Source of the DNA: Phytophthora quininea
Taxonomy: Eukaryota; Oomycota; Peronosporomycetes; Peronosporales; Peronosporaceae
Reading direction: 5' to 3'
NCBI GenBank assembly: GCA_011947345.1
Contig: JAAVTG010000033.1
Span: 34,386 to 98,385 of the forward strand
DNA: 64,000 nt
Under the pieces are notes generated by a model that saw nothing but the letters and a program-made list of their open reading frames with translations, was not told the origin of the DNA and did not search any database. The position numbers and the translations under genes were made by a program. Each line of letters opens with the position of its first letter. Position 1 is the first letter of the stretch. Shown here piece after piece: positions 51,287-62,733 of the stretch.

Positions 51287-52821
51287 TTGCAATCAATCAC
51301 AACTAACCACTCCGACAACGTTGAGCAATTGATCGGGTTTCTGAGAGGACTACCTGGATCAGGGAAATACCGAGTATTAGAAGCATGGCAATTCTCGCCA
51401 AGTCATGGAATGCAGAAGGTGTTTTGGAAACAGTTGCCTACCAAGGCGTTGCAGCTCAACAAGCGAATGGACAAACCATTCACAAGCTATTTGTATGGCG
51501 AGTAAATTCATCAAAAGCGCCAAAAGTTTACACTCCTGAACAAAGAGAGTGGTTTGGAAAGTTGAAAATGCTGATTATGGGTGAAGTTTCAACGACAGAT
51601 GTTGAATTCATTGGAAAAATAGATCAAGCACTGCGAAATCTATGGGACAAGCCAAATGTTGTTTTTGGTGGAGTTCATGTTCTTTTTGCAGGAGACTGGC
51701 TTAAATAGCTTCCAGTTGCTGGTCAGCCAGCATTCATTCAACACCCTCCACTTCCACGCTTCAATTCACAAACCAAAAACAACGACATTGCTGTATATTT
51801 TTATCGACTTGCTGGAATTAGAGCATATCGTCAGCTGAATGAAGTCGTGATGCTGAAGGAAAATATGAGGCATCGTCGTGGCCCTATATGGGCACAGATT
51901 CTCGATCACTGGCGTTATGGACGATATTTACAAGATGATATTGACTTGGTAAACCAACAATGCTACATTGACAACTGGAATGCTGAGTCATCATCCACAA
52001 AGACGTTCTTTCCTATTATCGTTACTTCAAATACGCTACGTTGCGAATTCAATGAAGAAGCAGCGATCGCTTAATGCCGATAAAACTCTCAAATTCTGCA
52101 CCAATTCGAAGCTAAAGTATTTCGATCCCGTTTCGAAATGGCAACAAATCAGCTACGCAGTTTGAAGCACTTCCAAGATCACAAAACTGGAAACGTTGCG
52201 GTAGTTTTAAATGTCGCAATTGGAATGCCAGTGCAGTGTACTCAAAACGTGAGCCGAGTGTTAAGACCAGCAAACGGTACCATAGGACACGTGGTTTCGT
52301 TCCAAGCAGCATCCAATGACACAACCCACATTATTGAGCAGAACGGTCTCACAGTTTGCAGCCACTCACCACCTCCAAATATTATCTTTGTCAATCTACT
52401 AAAGTTTGATCTTTCATGCTCAATCATTCGAGGTTTACCACCTGGTGTAGTTCCAGTTCATGCCAAAGACAAGCATGGAGCTCGTATCCATCTACCATAT
52501 CGACAATTCAATGTTGGGATTTTCCAAATTCCATGAATACCAGCGTTCTCGCTTACATCCGAGAAATGCCAAGGTTTAACAGTTGACAAGCTCGTAATCG
52601 GACCACTTCGTCACTCTACACGTGTGAAAACACTGCAACAACTCTACCTTACTAAACTATTCACATTGGAATATCTAAATTATTTCGTTCCTAGCAATGC
52701 TACTCTTGATGAAACACAGCATCTCGAAAGCCTCGAAGAACAAGTGGCAAAAATGAATAATCTACGTTGTAGCATTTACTATTCACTAAAAACTTACACA
52801 GAGCGCGTACTCGGAACATGA
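51287..52821 (+). pseudogene. Helitron PIF1-type helicase
   Basis: Walker A reads G-L-P-G-S-G-K (51344-51370), with Tyr instead of the usual Ser/Thr after Lys in this frame because a frameshift falls there; the alternate frame then continues R-S-M-A-I-L-A-K-S-W. A Walker B-like block L-I-M-G-E-V-S-T-T-D follows about 51.57 kb. Further helicase blocks lie at 51847-52074 and 52138-52536 (V-V-L-N-V-A-I-G-M-P-V-Q). C-terminal sequence with K-C-Q-G-L-T-V-D-K-L precedes 52821. SF1 helicase of the PIF1 class, fused to Rep in intact Helitrons, unwinding DNA during rolling-circle transfer. Decayed. Confidence 0.76.
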
Positions 52822-53624
52822 TTCTCCATGGGTTCGTCGTCAATTCCACGTTGCCTGCTACCGGGACGAATGCCATTATATCTGTTGTCGAACCAAGCGC
52901 AAATGATACCACCGCTTGCTGTTGCATGTGTGTTCTTGACAGATTCATCAATCATGTGCTGCAACAGTCATATCGCTCGTATCCCAATTTCAGAGCTATC
53001 CCGTGTGCTTGCACGCGGCCTTGTAACTTAAACTCCGAGGTTGTTATATTTTCAGATTATGGAGTACTGGGCAAGCGCAAGTGCTACCTTGACTGCGTCG
53101 GCGGCGTGTGTTTAAACGCGAATGCAAACGGCTTTTGCACAAACACTACTTGCCGGCTCCGAGTAAACTGCAGCAATGCACCAAGGCGACGCGATGGATT
53201 GGAGACCGTTCTGAGTGAGTTGGGTTATGGTTTAATCATCGAGAAAGCATTGGGAATTGGTGATTTTATTAGCGAGTATAGCGAGGAGCTTACTACAGTG
53301 ACTGACGATCACGGAAACTCTTCTCGGAGTCAGTTCACACTGATGCTGAAACGAGGTCAACTCGCCGGAAAAAATCTACCTTGAGCCTCGATTATGTGGT
53401 GTTGTGTCCCGCTATGCTAGTCACAGTTGATCTGCAAACTGTTGCTTCGTTGAGCTCCGCAACAGGCGGAAGGTGAAAGTTATAAAAGTAGTAGTGCGGC
53501 CCATAGCCGCCTATGAAGAGCTAACCGTCAATTACGGAGACCAGTTCTGGTTTCAGTGTCAGTGCGGAGCAGGCAACTGTGTGTCGCTCCAAGACGAGCT
53601 TGAGCCTGAATCCGGAGATGGATA
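52818..53624 (+). pseudogene. SET-domain histone methyltransferase relic next to the Helitron helicase
   Basis: The first frame (52818-53384) has an AWS/pre-SET-like cysteine field (C-A-C-T-R-P-C, C-Y-L-D-C-V-G-G-V-C, F-C-T-N-T-T-C, N-C-S-N-A-P-R) followed by the SET start G-Y-G-L-I-I-E and I-G-D-F-I-S-E-Y. After a frame change at about 53364 the fold continues: S-R-Y-A-S-H-S then a TGA at the Cys of the N-H-S-C motif, F-V-E-L-R-N-R, Y-E-E-L-T-V-N-Y-G-D, and a post-SET C-Q-C-G-A-G-N-C to 53624. The order AWS-SET-post-SET is that of H3K36-type lysine methyltransferases. The first frame overlaps the helicase frame end by four bases and is on the same strand, so it may have been captured by, or fused to, the Helitron. 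Inactive. Confidence 0.7.
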
Positions 53625-53800
53625 AGAACGACAAGAGTTGGAGGAAAAGAGTGAAGCGCCGTGAGGACACTATATCCTCCTACAATCAGTTTTATCTTTT
53701 GATTTAGCAAATTGCCGCGCTTGGAGACGAAGATGAGGTACTATATTTTGTTACAGCTCACAAAAAACTGCTGAAACCTTAAGAAAACGGTTTTCTCCGA

Positions 53801-54177
53801 TTTCCGCAGACGACACCTCAAGCAAAGACAAAGTCAAGGTCACATGCTCTGTGCATCCCATGATAGCAAACGTAAAAACGTTTATATTTTGTCTATGATA
53901 TTTCCGCAGTGACAACGAGATTACATGTTGCGATGTCGCTGTCTACACGAGCTGACGCGACTTTCCCCGCCGATTCTCCTATTTTATTCGCCATTTCCGC
54001 ATATTCAACTATTAATCATCGGGTTGGCCTTCGTGCTTGCAAACACGGAACAGATCGTTGCAGTCTTTCAATGGTTTTATTTCCGCATACGCAGCTGACT
54101 CACATCGGTCCTTACAATGTGTGTGCAACTTGCTCTTTTACGGCTTCGTCAGTACAGTTTTATTCCCAACTTCCGCG
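53801..54177 (+). repeat. Five spaced copies of TTTCCGCA-like motif
   Basis: tttccgca/tttccgc at 53801, 53901, 53994 and 54080 and a variant (cttccgcg) at 54170, 86-100 bp apart; most are preceded by a t-rich word such as ttttat. The intervening sequences are not similar. Between the SET relic and the second Crypton; may be regulatory or replication-associated. Confidence 0.45.
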
Positions 54178-54269
54178 CTCGGTTTTATCGCTGCACAAAG
54201 CTCTCCAATTGTTTGGTGAACGCGATAAGTGAAATGTTTGACTTGTTTTACTAGTGCGGGAGGTTTTCA

Positions 54270-55260
54270 GCGGCGATCTCAAATGGGATTCTTCTCATGC
54301 TGAATCATCTCCACTGCATCATAGTATTTGTTTTCGTCGTAGATAAAACCTAGCTTCTGTAGGAGTTTTCCTCCACGAGAAGCCGAACTGTTTTTCGGCT
54401 TCAGCGATAGACATTTCACCAGTAAGCTCAACTGTGTACTCTCTCCACAAATCAACAGCACCTATTATCGATCTGCTCAACTTGACAGTAGTTCTTGTAC
54501 TCATGTTTCCGCAAACAGGTGCAGCGTTTGACACATGGGTTTGAGCTGCCGACATATCCCCTTGGCCAATCTCCCCGCTTCTTCCCATCGAAACACAAGC
54601 CGTCTTTTGGTTAACTCTTTAATGGAGTTAATATCTGCAGCCAGAGCAGCAACTCTACCGTTTAATCTTTTGAAGTTCTCCTTCGTCACCGTCGTTAGAT
54701 GCGAGATAACGGTATCTAAAGTATGCACCTCAGGCTTACCTACTCTCGTAAGGGCTGCTGTAACTTATCGGCTGAATTCGGCACACTCGAGAGAAGCAAA
54801 AGTTGTTTTTCCCAGAGACGGTGGTTTGAATATTTTTCCGTAGTGTAATCGAGTCTTGCAGAAAAATATGCGCATATGTTTGAGCATTTTCAGAAGGTCA
54901 CCCGCAGCAATTTCACGAGTTATTATCAGCAACCAAGATTTCCGACCGCTCAACCTCCGGCAACACGAATCCGGAAACAACACTACCGCGTCGTAACCAG
55001 TTCGGTCCACCTTTCGTGGGGAACCCTGCTAAAGCCCGCATCGCTTTTTTCGTGGGTGATGTAAAGTAGTAACCTTCCATAGGAGCTGCATTCCAACGGC
55101 TAAGTCTCATAATTTGCTCTTCGCTCGCTCCATTAGTCTAGGCTAGTTTGGCACCTGAACCTCTGTTAGCGTGCGTTCATATGGTGGAATCAATTTCACA
55201 TGCGTCGAAGACCCGCTTCACGCGAGATAACTGAGTTTGGTAGGACATGTCTTTAGTCGT
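54270..55260 (-). pseudogene. Crypton with tyrosine recombinase end and GCR1_C-like domain
   Basis: On the minus strand at about 55.18-55.06 kb: T-H-A-N-R (H-x-x-R catalytic block), a TAG at a position where Glu is usual, then R-L-S-R-W-N (conserved Trp) and M-E-G-Y-Y-F-T-S with the nucleophile Tyr (about 55066-55071), followed by M-R-A-L-A-G-F-P. Downstream frames carry a helical region (54501-54728). 54319-54588 then gives V-D-L-W-R-E-Y, F-G-F-S-W-R-K and F-Y-L-R-R-K, matching the GCR1_C DNA-binding domain pattern. YR plus GCR1_C is the layout of one Crypton group. Stops and frame changes show decay. The first catalytic Arg and Lys region should lie above 55260 but is unrecognisable. Confidence 0.62.
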
Positions 55261-56219
55261 GTTGGAACCGTTAATATCACACCATTTTTTGCGACACGAC
55301 AGATCTGGAAAAGGCCTAAAAACTACTTGTCATCTAAAAAAGATGGCATGCCACCGCGTTCAATGAACATATCATCTACTGTCTGCAGCGCAGCGCAGCC
55401 CCGTACTCAATTGTTCCGTGCTGGTTTATTTTGCCGCGATTTATTGTTATTACAAACAGCGTACAAAGCTGAGGATCTTCATCCAAGGTGAGAATATAGA
55501 GAAATTCAATGAACCAGCAATTATCATCTCGCACGACCAAGAAAAAATCGGCTCGGTCACCCAGCGTATCCCCGTATTTTTGGATAGCCAGAACTGGCTG
55601 AGCTAATTCATACCTTTTAGGTTATAGCCGTCTAAGATGGTTCCAAACCCCGATTCACATACTGTTCGCGTTTGCGTTCTGTCTCCTTCCGTTTCAGCGT
55701 GTCGAACAGGTATGCTTTGCCGCGAGGATGGGGATGGGTGTTGGTTTTCAAAGACTACTGCAACTTGTACAAATCAATGAAAGCTTGTGTAGGTATCGAC
55801 ACTAGCCAATCTTAGAGATTCTCCTTCACCATTTGCATATTTTGTTTTCGTTTATTCCCCGCGGAATGATTTAAGTCTTCAGAAAACTGACCAATTCGTA
55901 AACCAAACATCCATCATCATACTTCTTCGTCTCGCACCACGCTTTAAGCTCGGGCTACTTAGGGACGTACTGCTTCTTTGTGTTGATCGGACGTGCACCA
56001 GCGTGCTCATGAATAAATCAGAGACGACGTTGGCGATTTATTGGAAGTTGGTGACTGAGGTTCATGTGTGGGCATCCACTGTTGCTGGTAACGCTTGCGC
56101 AGTTGGCGTCTAGCGATAAAATGAGGGGAAAAAGGGTGAACAATGCTGTTTTACAGTTGCTCCTATCGTTTAGGTACGGCGCAGTATGAGAATACTATAG
56201 GTATTTCGCATGGCTACAT
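55261..56219. other. No gene recognised
   Basis: About 960 bp with no convincing coding block; probably the decayed 5' part of the Crypton. Confidence 0.35.
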
Positions 56220-58500
56220 TCAAATCCCTTTGAAGACTGTGGGTCCTATCGGCCGACGACGGTGGCCGCGTCCGTAAATACCGGGTTGCCGTTCAATTTG
56301 CTCTTGTCCATCCGACTGTGGGATCCAGGGATTCTTTTCCATTGCTTCAATCTGGAGATTAATTGAGGAGTACAAAATATCAGGAATACTCTGCTCGAGT
56401 GTTCCTGTTACTGTTGCTTGTAATGCTCCTTTTTCGTCACTCCCATCGCGAATGTCACTATTCCTGCTTGCTGAACTACCTGGTTTATTCCACCACACTT
56501 TGTGTTTAATACCCAAGTAGTTCTTCTTTGAGCTTCCGCCAGCCGTAATGAAGCTACCACTGGTAGTGTCCATCTTTGTATTGAAGCTGTTTTTTTTCTT
56601 CTGTGATTGGGGTGTTTTTCATCAATGCGTAGCATTCATCGAACGCTACTGCTTCTTCGTAGCGTTTGCTATTCATCATCAGTTGTGCTACTATAGCTCT
56701 AGTTAGGAAATCTCCTGCTGACCTAATCCAGTTTTTAATTTTGACTTCATTTTCACCAAGCTGTGCGAATAGGTGCTTCACCTGTTCATTTTTGGTTACC
56801 TGATGTATATGAAGGTGCACCTAATAATGTTTCAAGTTTTTGCAATCATACCAAAAATAGCATTTTTCGGAGGTGTCACAGCCCGAATTGTTTGATGGTC
56901 GTCCAGAGTACCCCCATAATATTCCATTGCAGTCTCGTGATATCTGCTTCATGTTGAAATCCTATTAACCTAGCGTATTTATATCTCCTCTGGGGTTGAT
57001 GTACTGGTTCTTGCAGCTATGTACGGTAATATCTCCTCTATGTCGTCATCTTGTAGTGTATGTCCGATCCAATGTTGTAGCCAATTCTTTCCATCCGCTC
57101 TTGGCGTCGGGGCAATCCCACATTATAAGGTCAATTGTATCTTGCTTCTCCCGCACTCAAGAGGTTGTTCTGTTTGTTTTAATCCCGATATACGCTTCCA
57201 CATCGCTTGCATGTCTTGTATCTCATTATTCTCTGAGATGTGGGTTTTCTGACTTAATATTATGTCCCCTGTCTTTTGCTTTCCATTGTTTCTCCATCTT
57301 CTCATCCATTTCTCCCGCTTCTTTTTCATGAATCCGTTGAAATTTGTGTGGTATTTTTATTCGTGCGGAGGCTTTTTGTTTTACTGCTAATGTGTTACTG
57401 GGTTTGTAGAACATGTCATGCATCTCCTGCATCTCCGCAAACATGTCCACGAATCCTGGAGTGTCTGCGGTTGTGGTCACTACTCTGATGTTTCCATTTC
57501 TCCGCCTTCGCCCGCCACCTCTGCTGTTGCTAGATATATTTCTATGGCTGCCCAGTTTCCATCCAACCTATCGGGAAAAACTCTTTACGCAACTCCCGAT
57601 TGCTTTGGAGACTGTGTAGCATTGTCTCTAGAACCTCTTTCATCAATGCCGTTGTTGATCTTGGATGTTGTATTAATCTTGCCACTTTCAGTTCGTACGC
57701 GTATGCCGCCAGGATCAAATGCCTCGAATTACTGGCTGAATTCCATTCAGCAATCCCATCGCCTCTGAGTAGCATTGACAATTTCCATTAGTCGGCGAGA
57801 TTATTGGAGCAAGTCCGCTTTTCTCCAATATTTGGTCTCCGTTTAGTTCGGGTATTTTCTCGTTTTCTTTTCGTGCCAACCACTCTTTCATCTGTATCTT
57901 ACCCATATTTCTGCCGTTGTTTGCAATTGCTGCTTCTATCAAATCTTTTGTTTTGTTAGTGTTTTTTTATGCGGTACTAATGTCTTCGGCTGGTTTCCTT
58001 CTTCTATCGGTTCGTTTTCCTGTCTGCTATTGTCCTGTTGCTACTGTTGATCTTCTCCATCATCTGGCTCCTCCAGTACTTGGTATCTATTAGTTCTAGT
58101 TGCTGCTTCTGTAACATGACCACATCTTGCTGACTCTGGCCGGGCTTTTCGGGTTGCTGTTGTTTCTTGTCTTCTGAACGTTTTTCGTTGTCGATGTGCC
58201 CATTCTCTTCTTGCTGCAACTTATTATCGTTTTGGAGAGTCAGTGTCCACTTCGCCCTTACGACAGGTCCAAGTATCCTTCTGTTGTCCTTTAACAGGTA
58301 GTTTCAAGTCTTGCCACATCTCCTTCAATTCCTCAAAGCTTGCTACTGTATCTTAGTGTGGTTTTAGTTGACTCACCATTTCATCATCCACCAGAATGCA
58401 ATAGTTTATTCTCCAATCTTCCGGATAAGCTCTGCGCTGTGTTGCCTTGTGGCCATGAGCCCCGTAAGTATAGCATGGAGGAATCGGGTTGAGGCCAACA
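56220..58500 (-). pseudogene. Second, diverged OTU-bearing LINE remnant
   Basis: On the minus strand 58004-58219 gives a Gln/Lys-rich N-terminus, and 57715-57942 contains I-S-P-T-N-G-N-C-Q-C-Y-S-E-A-M-G, the N-G-N-C OTU catalytic block (compare G-T-G-N-C at 6450). 57226-57480 is charged (K-E-A-G-E-M-D-E-K-M-E-K) and contains I-K-I-P-H, similar in position and style to the middle of the first element. 56220-56820 continues with helical frames of unknown function. No endonuclease or RT was recognised. Many frame breaks. A member of the same broad LINE group, much diverged from that at 3.9-8.7 kb. Confidence 0.5.
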
Positions 58501-58819
58501 TAGTGAATGAAAATCTTCCTGTTATTTCAAGTTGATAAACCGGACTCGACCCAGAAATTGCGAGCACGCTTGTGATCTAAAGAATATTTCCCAATGTTCC
58601 TGTTTGTAGTTGTTGGCGAATAGTTCATGGTTCTTGGTAAATATTCCCCTCGAATTGACCTCGAATGTATGCGTCGATTAGATAAGCACAGCCACTCGGC
58701 TAAGAAGGAAGACACCCTCAGCATGTGGGCGCGCCGTAACTCAATTGGAATGTACTTCATCACTGCCCGTAGCGAGTTCTTGCGTGGAAACTCGAAGAAG
58801 TTGACGACCCCGCGAGCGT

Positions 58820-59560
58820 TCGTGAATTATGCAATGAGTGATGGTGTGGAAGGACTTCGAAGGTGGCATGAGCGCTTAGGCCACGCTTGTCCTTAGCACG
58901 TGCAGATCATGGCGGACCGCGAGCTGGTCAACGGATTGCGTCTGCAACAACGCGAGGTTAAGGACTGTGAAGCTTGTTACTTAGGGAAGCAAAGATCACG
59001 AAGACTCAACAAGGAGCTGGAACGCCATGTCGACCGCCAGAACCAGCTCATGTTTGCTGACTTACTGTTCCCACAGACAACTAGCAGCTCCCGCTAATCA
59101 GCTGTTCTCGTGGTCTTGGATGGCTACAGGGTACGTCTCGGCTTACCCGCTGAAGTCCAAGGAAGCGAGTGAGGTGAACGCTCATATTCGCCGGTACGTG
59201 ACGTGGGCTGAACGCCAACATGCCGGTTGTCGAGTGCAAGAAATAGTCACTGACAATGGAGGAGATTTCTGCAACGGCAAGATTGACGCTTGGTACCAGC
59301 GCCAAGGCATCGTTCACCGCAAGATTCCTCCAAGGTCATCGCACTTAAGTTTGTGTGAGCGCTCGCATCAAACGCTGACCGGGATGGTGAAGACGATGAT
59401 GGCCGACGCAGGTTTTCCGCCTTCGTTTTGGGTGGATGCTTTGGTGACCGCCGTGTACCCCAAGAACCAAGTGTATACATGAGCCACGGAAAAACCCCAT
59501 ACGAGATGACGTGGGGCAGATGACCGGACTCGCGTCACGTCCGTCGTTTTGGTGCTCTGG
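58820..59560 (+). pseudogene. Copia integrase region
   Basis: L-R-R-W-H-E-R-L-G-H-A-C then C-E-A-C-Y-L-G-K-Q form the H-H-C-C gag-pre-integrase finger (about 58848-58998). The catalytic core in the next frames has V-L-D-G-Y (first Asp), V-T-D-N-G-G-D-F (second) and L-C-E-R-S-H-Q-T-L (Glu), ending with a G-K-T-P-Y-E-M-T-W block at about 59490. The D-D-E set is present, but three frame breaks interrupt it. Confidence 0.76.
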
Positions 59561-59577
59561 CGCACGCCCACACCAAA

Positions 59578-61526
59578 GTGGAGCCGAACCCCTCAAAGTT
59601 TGACGACAACTGCTGGATTGGCTACGTGCTGGGCTTCCAGAAGAGCCATCTTGGCTGCAAGCTCTACTTTCCGCAGGCACACGCGGTAGGTTTTGTGCTG
59701 GATGCCAAGTATGACGAAGAAATAGTGTACAAGGAGCAATACGAGCAGGAAGATGAAGTGGCCGAGTGGTCTTATGAAGCTGAACAAGATGGCGTAGCTG
59801 GGCAAGACCAGACCCCAGATGAAGAATACACTGCTTCTGATGACGAGGGTAGCACTGATGGAGTGCACCTCGAGGGGTCGGAGATGAACAGCAGCGTATT
59901 TTACGAAGCTCCAGTAAAAGCAACTGATAAAGAGTTGGTTTTTAATATGCCGCGTGCTAGTACACGTAGAGAAGTGCCAGCGCCAAGCAAGGACGAAGTT
60001 GAAGCTCAAAATGAAGATGTTCCTGTGAACGATGGTGCAGACGTTGATGACGACCACAGCATCAATGAGGAGTCAGCTGATGCTGAAAGCTTGGGCACAG
60101 CCGGCGGAAGTGACCTGAAAGTCGAAGCCATGTCGCGTCAGAGTACCGAGGACCAGGTCAGTGAAGCTGGGACTGGCTTGTCCGAGATGAGCATGAACGA
60201 CGAAATATGGCTGCTCCAGTTGGCGCGCAGTGTGTTGGAGACTCTCACCTCGGCGTGCGCCGATCGCGTGGAGAAACTAGTATTGAGGCTAGTGACGAGC
60301 ACCAGCCAAAGAAAACAAAGGCTGGTTTGAATAAGCTCGACGATCGTATGGACCCAGACTTTGCTTTTTCTCTGCAGTGGCCTACGCCATGGAAACTATA
60401 GGAGAAGACGTTGAGCGTGAGTGGTATACCTCTGAAGTGCGTCTGCCGCGCACGTACAAGGCTGCCATGGCGTCACCACAGAGCAAGGAATGGTGGAAAG
60501 GGATGGAAGCAAAAATGTAGGCCAAGGACGTGTTGGAACTCGTGTGGGAAGACAAGATACCGTCAGGCAAGAAAGATCTGAACACGATGTGGCGGTACCA
60601 GGCAAAGACAGACGGCCTTGGGAACGTCAAACGATTCCGCTCTCGCCAAGTGGCTCTCGGAAACAAGCAGCTGGCCGCATCGACCATATCGAGACTTTCC
60701 GCCGGTGGCCAGGATGGCTACGCTAAGGTTATTCTTGGAGTTGTGTCTGATGCTGGACCTGACTCCGTACCAGTGCGATGTGAACACGTCATACTTGAAC
60801 GCGCTGCTGAAAATGTTACAGTTTGTCAAGCATATTCCAGTCTTTCCGTGTCCGAAAGAAATTATGTGGAAAATAAAGCAAGCACCCCACGGACTGCGCC
60901 AATCCGGCTGTGAGTGGTACGAGTTGATTTCGCTGTGGGTCAATGAGCAGGGATTTACGTAGTGTACGATGAACCGTGGTTGTTTGTCTACCCTGAAGAC
61001 GATGTGACGGCGTTGCTGCTGGTTTATGTAGACGACATCATCGTGGCATCTAACTCGGAGTCGTTTAAGGTGAAACTGTTTTAGAAGGTCAACAAAGCTT
61101 TTGGAATCAAGGATCTTTGTGTGTTGCATGAATTCTTGGGCATTCAGGTGGAAGTGAAAGACGAAGGCATTTGTCTCCATCAGTACAAGTACTGCCAAGA
61201 GGTGCTGGAAAAGTACAGCTTCGCGGACGCTGTTGGCTACAGATCGCCTATGGAAACGAACGCTAAGTTGCAAGCAGCGGCGTCTGACCCAACTTTGGAG
61301 TGGAGTTCAAGCTTGAAGTGGACAACCTAGCAGCGCTGGCGCTTGCCAAGAATCCCACCTATAGCCGCCGTACTCGTCATATTGAGCTCCGTTTCCACTA
61401 CCTGCGGGGTTGTTCGCACAAGGCCACGTGAACTTGTGGGAGATAGCCGGTGAAGCCAATCCTGCTGATGCCTTCACGAAGTCGCTGGCCGCCCCAAGGC
61501 TGAATGTCCTGAAAGGACTGGTAGAA
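59578..61526 (+). pseudogene. Copia linker, reverse transcriptase and RNase H end
   Basis: 59578-60330 is an acidic linker starting W-I-G-Y-V-L-G-F. RVT_2 follows at 60530-61330: P-V-A-R-M-A-T-L-R-L, Y-Q-C-D-V-N-T, L-R-Q-S-G-C-E-W-Y and, near 61027, L-L-V-Y-V-D-D-I-I-V-A-S with the Y-V-D-D box, then L-H-E-F-L-G-I-Q-V. At about 61318 the RT C-terminus joins directly to D-N-L-A-A-L-A-L-A-K-N-P and R-H-I-E-L-R-F-H-Y, the last part of RNase H, so most of RNase H is deleted. Ends N-V-L-K-G-L-V-E-stop. Confidence 0.76.
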
Positions 61527-61604
61527 TGACACCAGGTACCAACGATACTCCGCGCGAGGCCAATCGGAAGTCTTACATTACAGGACGGTGTTCGAAGGAC
61601 GGCG

Positions 61605-61750
61605 TGTTGGAGTGAGATTTAGTTTGGACTCACGGTGACATCGACCCGCAGCCACGGCTCTGGGAAAGAGGACTCCTGTATTTGTGTAGCAGTAGCGAGG
61701 TGAGCTATTCGCTCATTCATTCTCAAATATTCCTTCAAACTCACAACTGA
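61605..61750 (+). repeat. Possible start of a Copia 3' LTR
   Basis: tgttggagtgagattt follows a purine-rich aaggacggcg, as expected for PPT then LTR beginning TG. The end is not defined and no second copy is in the window. Confidence 0.3.
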
Positions 61751-61804
61751 CTTGGTGGACTTCGCAACGCAATATGCTTTTCTCCGCCATAGCTTCTTGT
61801 TTGA

Positions 61805-62033
61805 ATGACAAGAGCACTCTGCAGATTTTTTCGCCTGCAACTCGGCTTCATCACTTCATGGTAACACATCCTCGATTTTTACCGTCTGCCACCACGCATG
61901 GTTTCTCAAGGACTCGGGGTTTCTCACATCTCCGCCTACCTACTCGACGACAACTGTATGATCCCGTATTCAAGGGGAATGTAGATTTCGCATTTCAAAA
62001 GTCTAATTAACACGGAAATAATGTTCTCTCTCT
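61805..62033 (+). mobile_element. LINE 3' tail fragment, same group as 34128-35932
   Basis: Matches the 3' end of that LINE (about 35720-35932): catggtaacacatcctcg, the tactcgacgacaa block and a pyrimidine end (ttctctctc). Strongly 5' truncated, about 230 bp. Confidence 0.7.
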
Positions 62034-62733
62034 TACTAATAACCAGATCAGGACAAAAAAGTAAGGCGATGTCGGGGAAGGCATTTGAAGACAGATTCGA
62101 ATACCATAAACGTTACGTGCAAACGGGCGATCTCATTTACGGACACCTCAGTATCGACCAATGAAATCTCTTGAAAATAGGTATGACCAAATGTTTCATA
62201 CAATTAAAAAGTTAAACGAAACAGATAAATGGATTTGAAATTATCCGCGTAAGTATAGGTGTCCGCTGCACATAAAGTTTACTGCGTAGCGCATCAATAT
62301 GAGGATACGAAGAACGGACAAAGAAACCCTATACCTGTGAGCAGCGACAGTAATGTCCACTCAGAACGCACGTGCAGCTCAGAACGCACGCACAGCTCGT
62401 CAAGACCAGCAGTTCAATTGCATGCTACATGTTGACCAGCCTTCAGCTGCTCGAAGGCGGATTCGAGTTCAAGTAAGAGTAGCTAGCCATCAGAAGCACT
62501 AGAGCCTCAGGGCGAGGCCTAGAGAGACACGAGAGCAAAAATTTAGGCAGCTAACTCAAACTCAGTTCTACTTTTACCATCAAGAGCTCAATTCGACGGT
62601 CACCCACGTGACAATACCAGAGCTGGAAATTTGCATGACGGAGGTGTTTGCCGAAGTTTTCTAGCAACATAAGAAACGAGAGATCTCAGATGACAAGCAA
62701 TAGTATTCAGAGCTCAATGACAAAGAAGTAAAC
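62034..62733. other. No gene recognised
   Basis: 700 bp without coding support; ctcagaacgcacg occurs twice (62359, 62376). Confidence 0.4.

Larger units (their letters stand above)
58560..61526 (+). mobile_element. Copia-type LTR retrotransposon, 5' truncated, degenerate
   Basis: Order on the plus strand: pre-integrase zinc region, integrase core, linker, RVT_2 reverse transcriptase, RNase H end. This Int-before-RT order defines Copia (Ty1). No gag or 5' LTR was seen; a likely 3' LTR start is at 61605. Many stops and frame changes plus an internal deletion show an inactive copy. Confidence 0.8.

Noticed and set aside
53620..53720. Helitron 3' end (hairpin gagga...tcctc near 53660)
   Set aside because: The hairpin is weak and not followed by CTRR at the expected distance, so the element end cannot be placed.
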